Below, piece by piece: positions 41,694 to 49,308 of a stretch of 64,000 bases of DNA. Position 1 is the first letter of the stretch. Every line of letters starts with the position of its first letter. Under the pieces are notes generated by a model that had not been told where the DNA came from, ran no database searches, and worked only from the letters and a program-made list of their open reading frames with translations. The DNA is taken from positions 16,486,385 to 16,550,384 of the forward strand of contig NC_079364.1 in assembly GCF_021018895.1 (NCBI RefSeq), given 5' to 3'. Source of the DNA: Seriola aureovittata (lineage: Eukaryota; Chordata; Actinopteri; Carangiformes; Carangidae). A program made the position numbers and the translations under genes.

Positions 41694-42196
41694 GGGGGGG
41701 GCTTGTGGCTTGTGTCTGTTAATTGGCTCTGGTACATTCCTCACTGAATGGCAATCATCCACAGATCAATCATCAACCAGACAATATCAATCACCTGACA
41801 TTACAGCCATTACATAATATTGCAAAGATGCGTTTTAATTATCATGCCTCGTTTGAATCACCTACTGCAATGTAAGAAATCCCTTGACATGTAACACAAT
41901 ATAGAGATTTTGTGTCGGGCACTTTGTCCTGTTTGAATCACCTACTGCATTACATGAAAATAAATCCTCTCGTTATGACTTGCCTTTAGCACTCGGATCC
42001 CCGTTGCAGCATGAGCTCCCGTACCACTGCGGCTGCCACGACCTGCAGTCTGATTCAGCCCCGCTTGATGGACCACCGTGTCCGGCTGCCTGTCTATGCA
42101 AGTCCCGTTATCTCCGACATCACCTCCTTTCTTGATGCCCGTTTGGGTGTTAGTCGCAACGACCGCTGTATTATTGTCTTCGTCCTCCATCGCCAT
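7618..42196 (-). CDS. phlpp2: PHLPP2, PH domain and leucine-rich repeat protein phosphatase 2 (complete, 19 coding exons)
   Basis: Ser/Thr phosphatase of the PPM/PP2C class that, in mammals, dephosphorylates the hydrophobic motif of AKT, PKC and S6K. The 19 exons listed separately sum to 4320 nt with every phase consistent: 1439 residues. Order: N-terminal extension (1-71); RA-like region (about 120-190, [25 protein letters not shown]); PH domain (about 215-318, [15 protein letters not shown]); LRR array (about 322-835, repeated LxxLxLSxNxL); PP2C-type domain (about 845-1105) with the PHLPP-type metal motif [10 protein letters not shown] and a late [12 protein letters not shown] motif; Ser-rich tail; C-terminal DTAL, a class I PDZ ligand. 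DTAL, the closer match of the LRR text to PHLPP2 and the MARVELD3/AP1G1 neighbours separate it from PHLPP1, which ends DTPL. The start is the first ATG of the CpG-rich exon; a second in-frame ATG lies two codons later. Mammalian PHLPP2 is, from memory, about 1323 residues and lacks the first-exon extension. Confidence 0.96.
9065..9296 (-). CDS. phlpp2: PHLPP2 coding exon 18 (PP2C domain)
   Basis: Acceptor atggtacag. [40 protein letters not shown] and SKAIITE. Donor CGAG|GTAATG, phase 0. Confidence 0.95.
9428..9622 (-). CDS. phlpp2: PHLPP2 coding exon 17 (PP2C domain, metal motif)
   Basis: Acceptor tggggacag. [40 protein letters not shown] and FLTSHR. Carries the metal-binding Asp pair of the phosphatase. 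Donor ACAG|GTAAGA. Confidence 0.95.
10248..10361 (-). CDS. phlpp2: PHLPP2 coding exon 16 (LRR-PP2C linker)
   Basis: Acceptor tcatttttag. [17 protein letters not shown] and [12 protein letters not shown]. Donor ACAA|GTGAGT. Confidence 0.94.
10597..10727 (-). CDS. phlpp2: PHLPP2 coding exon 15 (last LRRs)
   Basis: Acceptor gtacgttag. [20 protein letters not shown] and [19 protein letters not shown]. Donor TCAG|GTGAGT. Confidence 0.95.
10816..10978 (-). CDS. phlpp2: PHLPP2 coding exon 14 (LRRs)
   Basis: Acceptor tatctttag. [20 protein letters not shown] and [16 protein letters not shown]. Donor CAAG|GTCAGA, phase 0. Confidence 0.95.
11390..11950 (+). mobile_element. L1-type LINE ORF2 3' end, decayed, antisense in a PHLPP2 intron
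   Basis: The frame starting near 11443 reads [20 protein letters not shown] then [13 protein letters not shown], the C-terminal signature of L1-clade ORF2 proteins. It is interrupted by several stop codons and ends in an A-rich tail (11924-11936 and on). The insert ends about 30 bp from the exon 13 donor. Non-functional. Confidence 0.6.
11981..12181 (-). CDS. phlpp2: PHLPP2 coding exon 13 (LRRs)
   Basis: Acceptor tttttctacag. [34 protein letters not shown] and [16 protein letters not shown]. Donor CCAG|GTGTGT. Confidence 0.95.
12182..13412 (-). other. PHLPP2 intron 12
   Basis: AT-rich intron between exons 13 and 12. No repeat family, RNA gene or exon recognised. Confidence 0.7.
13413..13568 (-). 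CDS. phlpp2: PHLPP2 coding exon 12 (LRRs)
   Basis: Acceptor ggcctctgacag. [20 protein letters not shown] and [15 protein letters not shown]. Donor TTAA|GTGAGT. Confidence 0.95.
14259..14354 (-). CDS. phlpp2: PHLPP2 coding exon 11 (LRR; weak splice sites)
   Basis: 96 nt, a multiple of three, with the same phase on both sides. [20 protein letters not shown] and [11 protein letters not shown]. The acceptor tract is a TG repeat instead of pyrimidines and the donor is CCAG|GTTATT. Confidence 0.94.
14363..14385 (-). repeat. (TG)n dinucleotide repeat in the polypyrimidine-tract position of PHLPP2 exon 11
   Basis: (AC)n on +, hence (TG)n in the pre-mRNA, ending 8 nt before the acceptor cag at 14357-14355. 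A further CTGTGTGTG stretch continues upstream to about 14397. Confidence 0.9.
15011..15071 (-). CDS. phlpp2: PHLPP2 coding exon 10 (LRR)
   Basis: 61 nt. Acceptor tgcccacag. [19 protein letters not shown]. Donor CACA|GTGAGT. Confidence 0.94.
15230..15432 (-). CDS. phlpp2: PHLPP2 coding exon 9 (LRRs)
   Basis: Acceptor ttggatgtag. [37 protein letters not shown] and LRMLHASSN. Donor AACC|GTGAGT. Confidence 0.95.
15433..17019 (-). other. PHLPP2 intron 8
   Basis: Holds a SINE-like element (16380-16668) and an exon-like open stretch at 16173-16253. The rest is AT-rich and unremarkable. Confidence 0.6.
16380..16668 (+). mobile_element. tRNA-derived SINE-like element
   Basis: tRNA-like head with A-box-like TGGCTGTGGGTGGAGCAG and B-box-like GGTTTGATCCC (16410-16420). 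A body with TTGAGCAAGACACTTAGCCCC-like text, common in fish repeats, follows, then an AT-rich tail ctataaataaatg...aaataaaaaaa. Family not named. Confidence 0.5.
17020..17250 (-). CDS. phlpp2: PHLPP2 coding exon 8 (LRRs)
   Basis: Acceptor catcttgtag. [35 protein letters not shown] and HLKNIDLR. Donor TCCG|GTAAGA. Confidence 0.95.
17914..18764. mobile_element. Non-autonomous element with terminal inverted repeats
   Basis: Perfect 14-bp inverted repeat TGGGGGCCAAGCAG at 17914-17927 and CTGCTTGGCCCCCA at 18751-18764 bounds about 850 bp without coding capacity. Two diverged copies of a block (atcttTAGACCAAG... at 18331 and 18539) lie 208 bp apart. The text resembles an abundant fish repeat whose outer ends may extend slightly further right (ttgctgcttgcagctata). 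Lies in PHLPP2 intron 7. Confidence 0.6.
19067..19213 (-). CDS. phlpp2: PHLPP2 coding exon 7 (LRRs)
   Basis: Acceptor ttgtttag. [19 protein letters not shown] and [15 protein letters not shown]. Donor AAAG|GTGTGA. Confidence 0.95.
19214..21191 (-). other. PHLPP2 intron 6
   Basis: No exon, RNA gene or recognised repeat family. Contains short (TG)n at about 20039-20050 and TA-rich sequence. Confidence 0.6.
21192..21346 (-). CDS. phlpp2: PHLPP2 coding exon 6 (first LRRs)
   Basis: Acceptor gtgtatag. [20 protein letters not shown] and [12 protein letters not shown]. Donor CCAG|GTAATC. Confidence 0.94.
21347..24657 (-). other. PHLPP2 intron 5
   Basis: Contains a compound (TC)n(AC)n microsatellite at 23761, a TGACGTCA palindrome at 23398-23405 and a small (CTATA)n run near 24377-24396. 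No coding exon seen. Confidence 0.6.
23761..23825. repeat. Compound microsatellite (TC)16(AC)16
   Basis: Uninterrupted TC run switching directly to an AC run. Confidence 0.95.
24658..24783 (-). CDS. phlpp2: PHLPP2 coding exon 5 (PH domain, second part)
   Basis: Acceptor ttattgag. Encodes [20 protein letters not shown] and [11 protein letters not shown], the PH C-terminal helix. Donor AAAA|GTAAGC, phase 0. Confidence 0.95.
25635..25825 (-). CDS. phlpp2: PHLPP2 coding exon 4 (PH domain, first part)
   Basis: Acceptor ttcttccag. Encodes [20 protein letters not shown] and HILPLVGGK. Donor AAAG|GTGAGA, phase 0. Confidence 0.95.
27127..27164. repeat. (CT)n microsatellite
   Basis: About 19 uninterrupted CT units in PHLPP2 intron 3. 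Confidence 0.95.
27455..27659. mobile_element. MITE-like element, imperfect terminal inverted repeats
   Basis: tttcggtatcaatcaaaat at 27455-27473 is inverted with two small differences at 27639-27659 (attttggtattgataccgaaa). No coding capacity between them. The true outer ends may extend to about 27720. Confidence 0.4.
30202..30340 (-). repeat. Dispersed teleost repeat family, copy 2 (reverse orientation)
   Basis: ataaactgagtgtctttggc, then a gacagacaaaacaagacat block and an attaatcaattatgag end. The reverse complement of the same layout as copy 1 at 703-980. Confidence 0.55.
34471..34538. repeat. (CA)34 microsatellite
   Basis: 68 uninterrupted bases of CA, about 160 bp from the PHLPP2 exon 3 donor. 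Confidence 0.97.
34698..34831 (-). CDS. phlpp2: PHLPP2 coding exon 3 (RA-like region)
   Basis: Acceptor ttttcag... ends at 34832. Reads [20 protein letters not shown] and on to LIRFYS. Donor CAGTG|GTGAGT. Confidence 0.94.
34832..38848 (-). other. PHLPP2 intron 2
   Basis: Contains a LINE 3' end at 36500-36850. No other family or exon recognised. Confidence 0.6.
36500..36850 (+). mobile_element. LINE (non-LTR retrotransposon) 3' end, decayed
   Basis: Reads gagtgaggagctcagtga, then ctctgagaggagccag, and ends in accaggataagtggctc with a degenerate (ATGG)n tail (36823-36845). This is the widespread fish LINE end whose intact form encodes the last residues of the reverse-transcriptase ORF followed by a GGATGGATGG tail. 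The frame here is broken by stops. Clade not assigned. Confidence 0.6.
38849..39132 (-). CDS. phlpp2: PHLPP2 coding exon 2 (basic N-terminus, RA-like region)
   Basis: Acceptor tgtcag|CAG|CGC is a NAGNAG tandem; use of the second AG starts the exon at 39129 and drops one Gln. Encodes [24 protein letters not shown] and [11 protein letters not shown]. Ends LHGDLVR with donor CAG|GTAAAC. Confidence 0.92.
39999..40084. repeat. (AC)43 microsatellite
   Basis: 86 uninterrupted bases; the longest simple repeat in the window. Confidence 0.97.
40325..40560 (+). repeat. Dispersed teleost repeat family, copy 3
   Basis: Left end gttgcaactaatgataag; core with cccagagcccaaactgacg and ttgaccaactgccaaaaac; right end aatgattaattgcttatca. 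Same family as 703-980 but more diverged. Confidence 0.55.
41651..41701. repeat. (GT)13 followed by a 25-base G run
   Basis: GT repeat at 41651-41676 running directly into G at 41677-41701, about 280 bp 3' of PHLPP2 exon 1 in the gene's direction. Confidence 0.97.
41984..42196 (-). CDS. phlpp2: PHLPP2 coding exon 1 (N-terminal extension)
   Basis: [20 protein letters not shown] and on, 71 codons, low complexity and hydrophilic. The donor is AAAG|GCAAGT (GC donor) and the phase is 0. ATG at 42194-42196, with an alternative in-frame ATG at 42188-42190. Confidence 0.8.
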
Positions 42197-42400
42197 GGAT
42201 GTGCGGTATTAACAGTGACCAAAACCAAGAAGTGCCGTCCCGGTACGTGACTGGCAAATTCCCACGGAGAGGTGAAAATGCATCCTGTGTCGGTGCAGCG
42301 ACGCCATATCCAGACTGAACTTGACTGCTGTCAGATAGGCCTGCCGGGCAGCTGATCAATAAACATTAAATGGGCGGGTTCAGAATATTTATTATTCAAC
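42000..42400 (-). promoter_or_regulatory. phlpp2: PHLPP2 CpG-rich 5' region and probable promoter
   Basis: CpG dinucleotides are frequent here against a CpG-poor background. A GC box GGGCGGG lies at about 42372-42378. The region covers exon 1 and the likely 5'UTR. The transcription start is not determined; no convincing TATA box at a fixed distance was seen. Confidence 0.55.
42209..42307 (-). other. Candidate upstream ORF before PHLPP2 (32 codons)
   Basis: ATGGCGTCGCTG start at 42305-42307, stop TAA at 42209-42211, ending 12 nt before the main ATG and in the same frame. Relevant only if transcription starts upstream of 42307. Confidence 0.35.
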
Positions 42401-43324
42401 AGCCACTGCCCCTTTCTGAGGGGAGAGCCTTATTACATTAATCATAAGGAGAGTGTTTGAAAACTTGACAGTCCTTCACGGAAAAATCAAGATATGCCCT
42501 TGTAAGGTTTTGCTACTCGTAGTTTTTTGTTTGACTATATACCTTCTGCGACAGAGTTGTATAGCACCAGGACGGACTTGCAAATTACCTGTTCGTGTGT
42601 ATATATGTATATAGATGTGTTTATATATATATATATATAGACCCTTCTAGCAGCCTGACAACCTCAAAGCAGCTAGCAAGTTCTGATTTATAAATTAAAT
42701 TACAACAGAAGTATGTAGCTTTAGCAAAATGGTTTACTACATTCAGCTGTCGGCTATCCTTGCAGTTAAATTACTTATTTAAAAAGACACAGAGCTAAGC
42801 TAAGTCTTTTTGCTAATCTTTGCTAATAGCATACATTAGCTAACTTTTAACTTAACTTAATGTTAGCCTGCTTTTTGCATTGTTTTACAGGCACACGTTT
42901 CACTGTACAATATCTACAAATACCAACGTGATTATAAACTTTGACATAACAGGTTAATTCATATCTGTAGCTTCATCTAAAACAGCTGACATGGTTATAG
43001 TCTTATTACTTATTAATTTTACTGGCACTCACAACTATTGACAACAGCCAAGCAGAAGATCTGTAGAAAGCATATAACTATGAAGGCTGGATTATTAACA
43101 CAGTAAAGTGGGCAAGTGGGTCAAAAGGTCACTGTGCACCTTTAATATTTCAGCTGATATGATAACATGGTGTATATTTCCTAAATGAATTATCAACCAC
43201 TAACTTGGGGAGGGAGGGTTTGGGAGAACGTAATGTAAATGTATGCAAAAATGGGGGAAAAAATGCTGTTATAAGATGTAGATTTTCTTCTTTTCTCTGT
43301 TGTATATCGTATTGAACTGAACAT

Positions 43325-43509
43325 CTTTGCAGTTTTGAGTGTTGGTTGGGCAAAACAAGACATTTGAAAACATTTGAAACATCTTGAACTATAAAAAACT
43401 GGGATGAATATTTGTCACTATTTTCTGATACATTATTAACTTAACGATTGATGAAGAAAATAACCAACAGATAAACCGATAATGAAAATAATCATTAGAT
43501 GTAGCCCTA
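43325..43509 (-). repeat. Dispersed teleost repeat family, copy 4 (reverse orientation)
   Basis: gttgggcaaaacaagacatt, tttgtcactattttctgata, and an end with gataatgaaaataatcatta followed by gatgtagccct. The best-preserved terminus of the four copies in the window. Confidence 0.65.
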
Positions 43510-44654
43510 CTTCATAATCAGCTGCATCATTTGCAGATGAATGGTGATCAAAAGGCCCCAACAAAAGAAGGGGTCACAAAAAGTGAACTCCAAGCTACAC
43601 ACCAGCTCATACTTAACTTTAATTCTGAATTCCCAGCAAAGGAACACCACTGACATCTGACTTGTCACAGCAGGAAAAGTGCAGGTGTTATTAATCACAT
43701 TAACGATGGCTTTGTTCTCTTCAAGTATTCAATCATGACAGTGAGCAGGCACATCCGGACCATGAAACTGAAGCAGCTAAATGGAATTCATTCATCATTC
43801 ATTTTATTATTTGCACCTGTGCTTTTCGTATGATATGTCAAAATGTCTTCTGTGAAAAAAGCCAACTGACATTTTTTTAATCTTAAACCTCAGGTCTTCA
43901 CAGGGACCCACTCCTACACGGTATATCACACTGTAAGGTGATAGCGGTTCCAATCCACAGGGGCCCTTCCTGCTCAATTTTTTTTCTACCTTGTTGTGAC
44001 GCTAATGGACACTGATTAAAACAAGCTACATGGCTGCTAGATGTTCATTTAACATTTGTGAATTTATGTACCAACCCTAGCCCTAATAGTAATCTTAATT
44101 TAAAAAAATTACAGTTCAGTATAACTGATCATTATGGTGTACATTTACAGTGTACACATTTGTTCATTAAACACTATAGGGTAGAGTCTATCATGTAATA
44201 AAAAAATCAGTTGAACTAGGGGTGGGTATATGAGTTTATATTGCAATATCTCTGTATATCTCAATATAGTACATTTTATGTAAAATCAACTGAGAAACTT
44301 ATGAATAAAACAGCTATTTTCTGGCTAATGCAGAAAACTTTTAATACTTGAAAAATCAGGGTAACGTCATCAGATTGATACAAAAATCATGCAGAAATCC
44401 ATTGTGAACGCTGAGCATGTTGAATAATTTGCAACACTGTTGACAATGGTCTGTTAAACCTAAAAATGGTAAAGGGTAGAGCCACTTTGGTATGACTGGT
44501 GTAGCAAAATCTGTTAACAAATTTATATTGTCTCAAGGTATGTGTCCTCATTTTAGTCTTCACTAAAACAAGCCCAAAAAAGCCCAACACTCATTTTGAA
44601 TAGATAGGATTATTACACCACACCCCCAAACCAAGAAAACAAACTACCATAGTT

Positions 44655-47600
44655 CAACTAGATTTTTATTTGACTTTTTATTCGCTTGATCATTTTCTCC
44701 AACCCAAAGACAAGAATACACAGCATAAATTGAAAATATCCCATTTAATAGTTTACAACTTCTCATCTTTAATCATCATTTCATACTTTCAGTCTGACAT
44801 TCACACTCACCTTGAAGCCATGGAACTGGGGTTCAACATGTCAAATGTGACTGGAAAAAGTGAACCTCATGTCTCCACCCTCCCCCCAACAAATCAGATG
44901 CCATATTGTTTTTTGTTTTTTTTTCAGTCAGGACAGGCCTGGGGGTTACAAACAGATTTTGTTTTCCAAAATACAATGGATGTATTTTTTTGATTCAACA
45001 GGGAAAATGAACATGGTGGTAATTCAGATACTCTTCCAAGACTGAATTCACGCCAACTAATAAAAAACAAAAATCAATTTTCCAATTAATTCAAATGATG
45101 GATGTGCACTTTCAACACCCTCTTAAAAACATTAACAGTAATGTGAGCACTATCTGAACAACGTCCTTTTAAACATGTTAGTCCTGACCCATGAAGGTGG
45201 TGTGACAGATTTTATAATTTGAATTTTTCTTGCATTTCAAAAAGAATCTCAGGTCAAGAGTAGAAATGACATTATTTACACTGGTTTTCACATGCAGCTC
45301 AGAAGCTGAAAGTTGAAATTGCAGCCAAAAAATCATGTCCTATCTAGATAAAAGACATGTCACACACCATCTCTCAAGCATGATTATTTCTCTCTCTCAC
45401 ACACACTCACACACACTAATATATCTTCAAACGCTGATCACACCGCTGATGGGTACTTGTTTCCGTTTCTAATCTTCCTTTTAAGTTACACTGTCCAAAG
45501 CACTTATGTTGGATTCATTTCCTTTTGTACATTTAAAACTGCATGAATTACGGTATCATTGAAAGAACTGATCAGATGTGATTAACAAGGGTACACACTG
45601 GTTGAATAAGACAATACAAACAACACCAACAAAACATTCAGGAATAGATGTATGAAACTTCCTTTCCCATCCCGTCAGCCTTCCATTTTGCACAGCTCCC
45701 CCTTGTGGTTATTAGCTTGTAGCACAGGCTTGTCCCAGGTTTGTTAGGGGATGGTGAAACAGCGCTCCATAAAAGACAAAATCAGAAAGACCCCAACAGA
45801 GAAAGAATTGATCCATTGCCTTCCTCCCTCATCCTACCTAATTAGTGAGGGCTCAGTTTAATCTAACACGTGTTGCAGCCCCACAATTCATATCAGAGAC
45901 TACAAAGTGAAGCTGAAAGGTGTGCCATGCAGAGGCAAATAACATCAGTGATAAGGGACAAAAGTAAAGAAAGGAAGCCAAGAAAGCCCCGTGCTGTTCA
46001 GACCCAGGGAAGGACACTGCTGCTCCAACATACACATCTGAAACCACTTCAGACACAAAAAACTTGTATCTGCTCTTGTCCAGATAAATCTGTATTCCAA
46101 TTTAAACCTACTGGTCATAGGGGGATAAAATAAATCACAGTGAGGTTAAAAACCTTCTTGTGTGGCACTAGAAGTGGCCTTGCTTGGTTGAGACATGATG
46201 CTTTTTGGAAGGTGCTACATGGCAGACAAAAAGGTAACCTCGCCACAAATGAGAGCAAACACGCCAAGACCAAGGGGCATCATTTCACAAATCAATTTGT
46301 AGGTACAAGGTTTAGTTGATGTGAATTGTCAAGAGTGCAGAACACTAAACCACACATAAAGGCTGAAGGGAAAAGTTACAGCTCCTCTTCAAACGAGGGC
46401 ACGTATATATGAGATGTTTGAGGGCCAGGGAAGCAGATGAAGTAAGGTGCCACTTCTGCCACTGTGCAGCACTGTGCTTAGGTTTCTCAGTAGTACAGTA
46501 CATTTTTCAGACAGCATCTATTAAGACAGATTCTACCCTTTTCCCAACATCCAAAGGAACCCCAACAAGTAGCCTACTGACTCACCAACTACCTTCATAA
46601 AAGAAGTAAAGATGACACATCTGATCATGAAGTATGAAGAGTAGTAAATCAAATGCAGCTCAATTGCATCCTTTTAAGATTCTGTTTTGTACATATATGC
46701 ATACAATTATACTTCCTAGCTAATCATTTAAGTCTTCATGTGGGTTTTATTTAATCTGATCAGCTTTTGTTTGTTTTACAACTATATACAATGTACAGGC
46801 AGCAGATCATATATCTTTTACAATGAATGAGTGATGATACAGGGAAGTCTTAATAGACTGATGTTGACTAGATCTATTTAGACAATATACATTGTGAATA
46901 ATTGGAATTTTTAGAAAATGGTATCTAAAAAAAGGATGAAAGATAGTACAAGAGACAAAATTGTAAAAGCCCTCAATATGTACAGAAAAAAAAGCCAATA
47001 TAGCATTTGTCAACAACAGAAAAAAGTTAAACTGAAATAATTTTCTCCATATACACATATCATAGCTCAAAAATATTTCCAAAGCTAATAGTCTCTCTGA
47101 TTTGGTCACAGAAGTTAGAAGATAGTGAAGCATAGTGAAAACAAGTATACAGCCTGATTGAACATCTGAGGATCTCAACACAGCATTGTAGGGCTGCTAA
47201 GCTTGTTAAGTAATGAGATGTACAAACTACCATTAGTTTCTCTCATGCAGATGCTCCCCTTGATTGCAATTCATGACTAAACAAAGCTGTCAATCTACTG
47301 CCACTGAAAGTTAACAGAAAGAGAGAACATTGTGAGGTATTAAGGTTACTGTCCCCAACAGCATGGTCAGAATTCTGATTTGGAGAAGACCAGAGCCAAG
47401 AAATCAAACTAACAGTCACCACAGAACAACCTGTCCCAGTACCTCACCAAGTGATCCAAACTCACACTTCAATGTTTGTTGACGGGAGGGAAATCTTATT
47501 GACATTTCACTTCAGTAGAACATTTATACTTTTTAAAAACACTTTAAACCGTGATGCCAGCTTATGAAAAGATTACATCTATTAGCTGCCATATTCTTTG

Positions 47601-49308
47601 AGATTTGCTTTGTTTTTAGGACACATCATTATTGAGATCCAACAGGCATTTTTAAATGGACAGTCTGCCATACAGCATAGGGGAGAAAAAAAACTATCAG
47701 AATTGTGTAGCTATAATTTAACTTTTTGTCAAAACTAAGACAAAAAGACATCCAGGTAGGTCAGTATTAGTGGGTGACTATATGAGATACACAATTGAAA
47801 AGTAAAGTAAAACTTACTGAATGAAGTGATATACCAATTCAAATCCATCAGGACCGTTTCTCTCAGATTGAAAACACAATCAGCACACAAGCAGACTTAC
47901 AAACAAAGCTCATACAGAACTCAATAGTTCAGGGGCTTTTATCTAGCTAAGTCAGAAAGGCACATCACTTTGATATCAGGCATAAATAATTAAGTCAAAT
48001 TACTGCAGAAATAAAACATAGTTTCACAAAAATAGTGCCAATAAGATGAGTGTCCCCATCAAAGAAGACAGCCATGAAAAAGAAGACTTGAGGGAAAAAA
48101 AGCATTCAGTGCATGTAACTACATTCATAACAAGCTTCATTTACATGTATGTGCATGGTGACTAAGTTCAACCAGGTTAAACAAATCTGAAATGTATCTA
48201 AATTGCAAGCTAGACTGTGAGGACACAGATGCAGGAAAGGTTTAAACATAGATCCCCAACACAAATGCAATCAACTTGTCTTCAGATAAATTTCAGGCTT
48301 GGATTATATCCATCCTAATGAATGAACATCCTCAAGCTATGCAAAGCAATTAACCGTTGAATTTAATATACACATCTAAAACTAAAGCTACAGATGAGAT
48401 GATTTTAGGAGAGCTGTGTGAGAAAGTCTGAGCACGATCTCTGTAACTATCCACAGGTGATCAAACTGGGCATCTTGGATCTGTTCATGCTCTTATCACT
48501 GTGACAAAACAAATGTAGACTATTTCCTATAGAAACATAGGATAAAGAGATCTACTACCAGAACCAGAAAATCCCCTCCGAGCTTGAGTCAAGGTGTGAT
48601 TGTGATCCTAACAATGCTCAAACATGCTTTAAGCAAATTAATGTAATTCAAAATGAATACAACTCTCTTACAAGTTATATCACTCAAGATATGGAGGGTC
48701 AAAAAAAGGGGTTATCCAAGAAGTCTATGACTGCACTAAATAGACCTTTCAAAGCTTTTTCTGCTGCCGTCATAGGACTGAAGGTTCATATAAAAAGTCT
48801 GAATGCAAAGCCAATCATGAATATTGATGGAGCAAAATGTTTCAACTGTATTTTTAATTAATTATAAATTAAAAGTAAAACTATGGTTACTGCAGTGCTC
48901 AGAGTGGGCAATTCTTTTTCTCTACAGTGATTTGAGTGGTAAAGTGTACCACAGTAAATGGTGTGCATATGTGCTTTTGTGGGTGGTAATGGTGCTGGGT
49001 GGAGGGTGTATGTGGAAAACAGTACTACTAAGCAAAGAGATCATGGAAACCAATTAAGAAAGAAAAGAGAAAGTTCATTGATTGATATGTTTTCCCAATT
49101 ATTCTGGTGTTGTCAATAGTCAATAGGGTCTTCGTAACATCTGTATTTTTGTCCTGTGTTAGATGCTCTGCTGCTTCCCATGCAACTCGAGGGCAGCGGT
49201 CTGCAGTGACGTCACAGGGGGATCCGTTGGAAGAAAGGAGGGAGGTGAAAGGAAAATCGTTTTCATAGTTCCCTTGGTGGGGCATTTAAGAGCAACAGAA
49301 GCAGCTCA
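44655..49308 (-). other. ap1g1: AP1G1 3'UTR (predicted, about 4.6 kb)
   Basis: From the stop at 49309 to the tandem poly(A) signals. No splice structure or coding exon seen. AT-rich with T/A tracts. An earlier AATAAA at about 46746 is a possible alternative end. A TGACGTCA palindrome lies at 49207-49214. The 4.6 kb length is inferred from signals, not observed. Confidence 0.5.
44665..44682 (-). terminator. ap1g1: Tandem AATAAA poly(A) signals of AP1G1
   Basis: Two minus-strand AATAAA at 44677-44682 and 44665-44670. Downstream (decreasing coordinates) comes TTTGTTTTCTTGGTTTGGGG then GTGTGG, a clear U- and GU-rich element. Together they are the strongest polyadenylation site downstream of the AP1G1 stop. 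Confidence 0.6.

Larger units (their letters stand above)
39133..41983 (-). other. PHLPP2 intron 1 (GC-AG)
   Basis: Begins GCAAGT and ends at a NAGNAG acceptor. Contains (AC)n at 39999, dispersed copy 3 at 40325-40560 and a GT/poly-G tract at 41651. Confidence 0.65.
42197..44650. other. PHLPP2 5' region to AP1G1 3' end
   Basis: Intergenic except for the PHLPP2 5'UTR. Contains a TA-rich simple repeat at about 42600-42639, dispersed copy 4 at 43325-43509, and at about 44221-44290 text like the start of another fish MITE (ggggtgggtatatgag, gcaatatctctg). No coding exon seen. Confidence 0.55.

Noticed and set aside
7618..42196. PHLPP1 as the identity of the LRR phosphatase
   Set aside because: The C-terminus is DTAL rather than DTPL, the LRR and PP2C text is closer to PHLPP2, and the MARVELD3/AP1G1 neighbours match the PHLPP2 locus.
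42011..42250. Plus-strand ORF over the PHLPP2 first exon
   Set aside because: CpG-rich antisense shadow with no family match or splice support.
46807..47181. 124-residue minus-strand ORF
   Set aside because: AT-rich, lies in the predicted AP1G1 3'UTR, no recognisable motif or splice structure.
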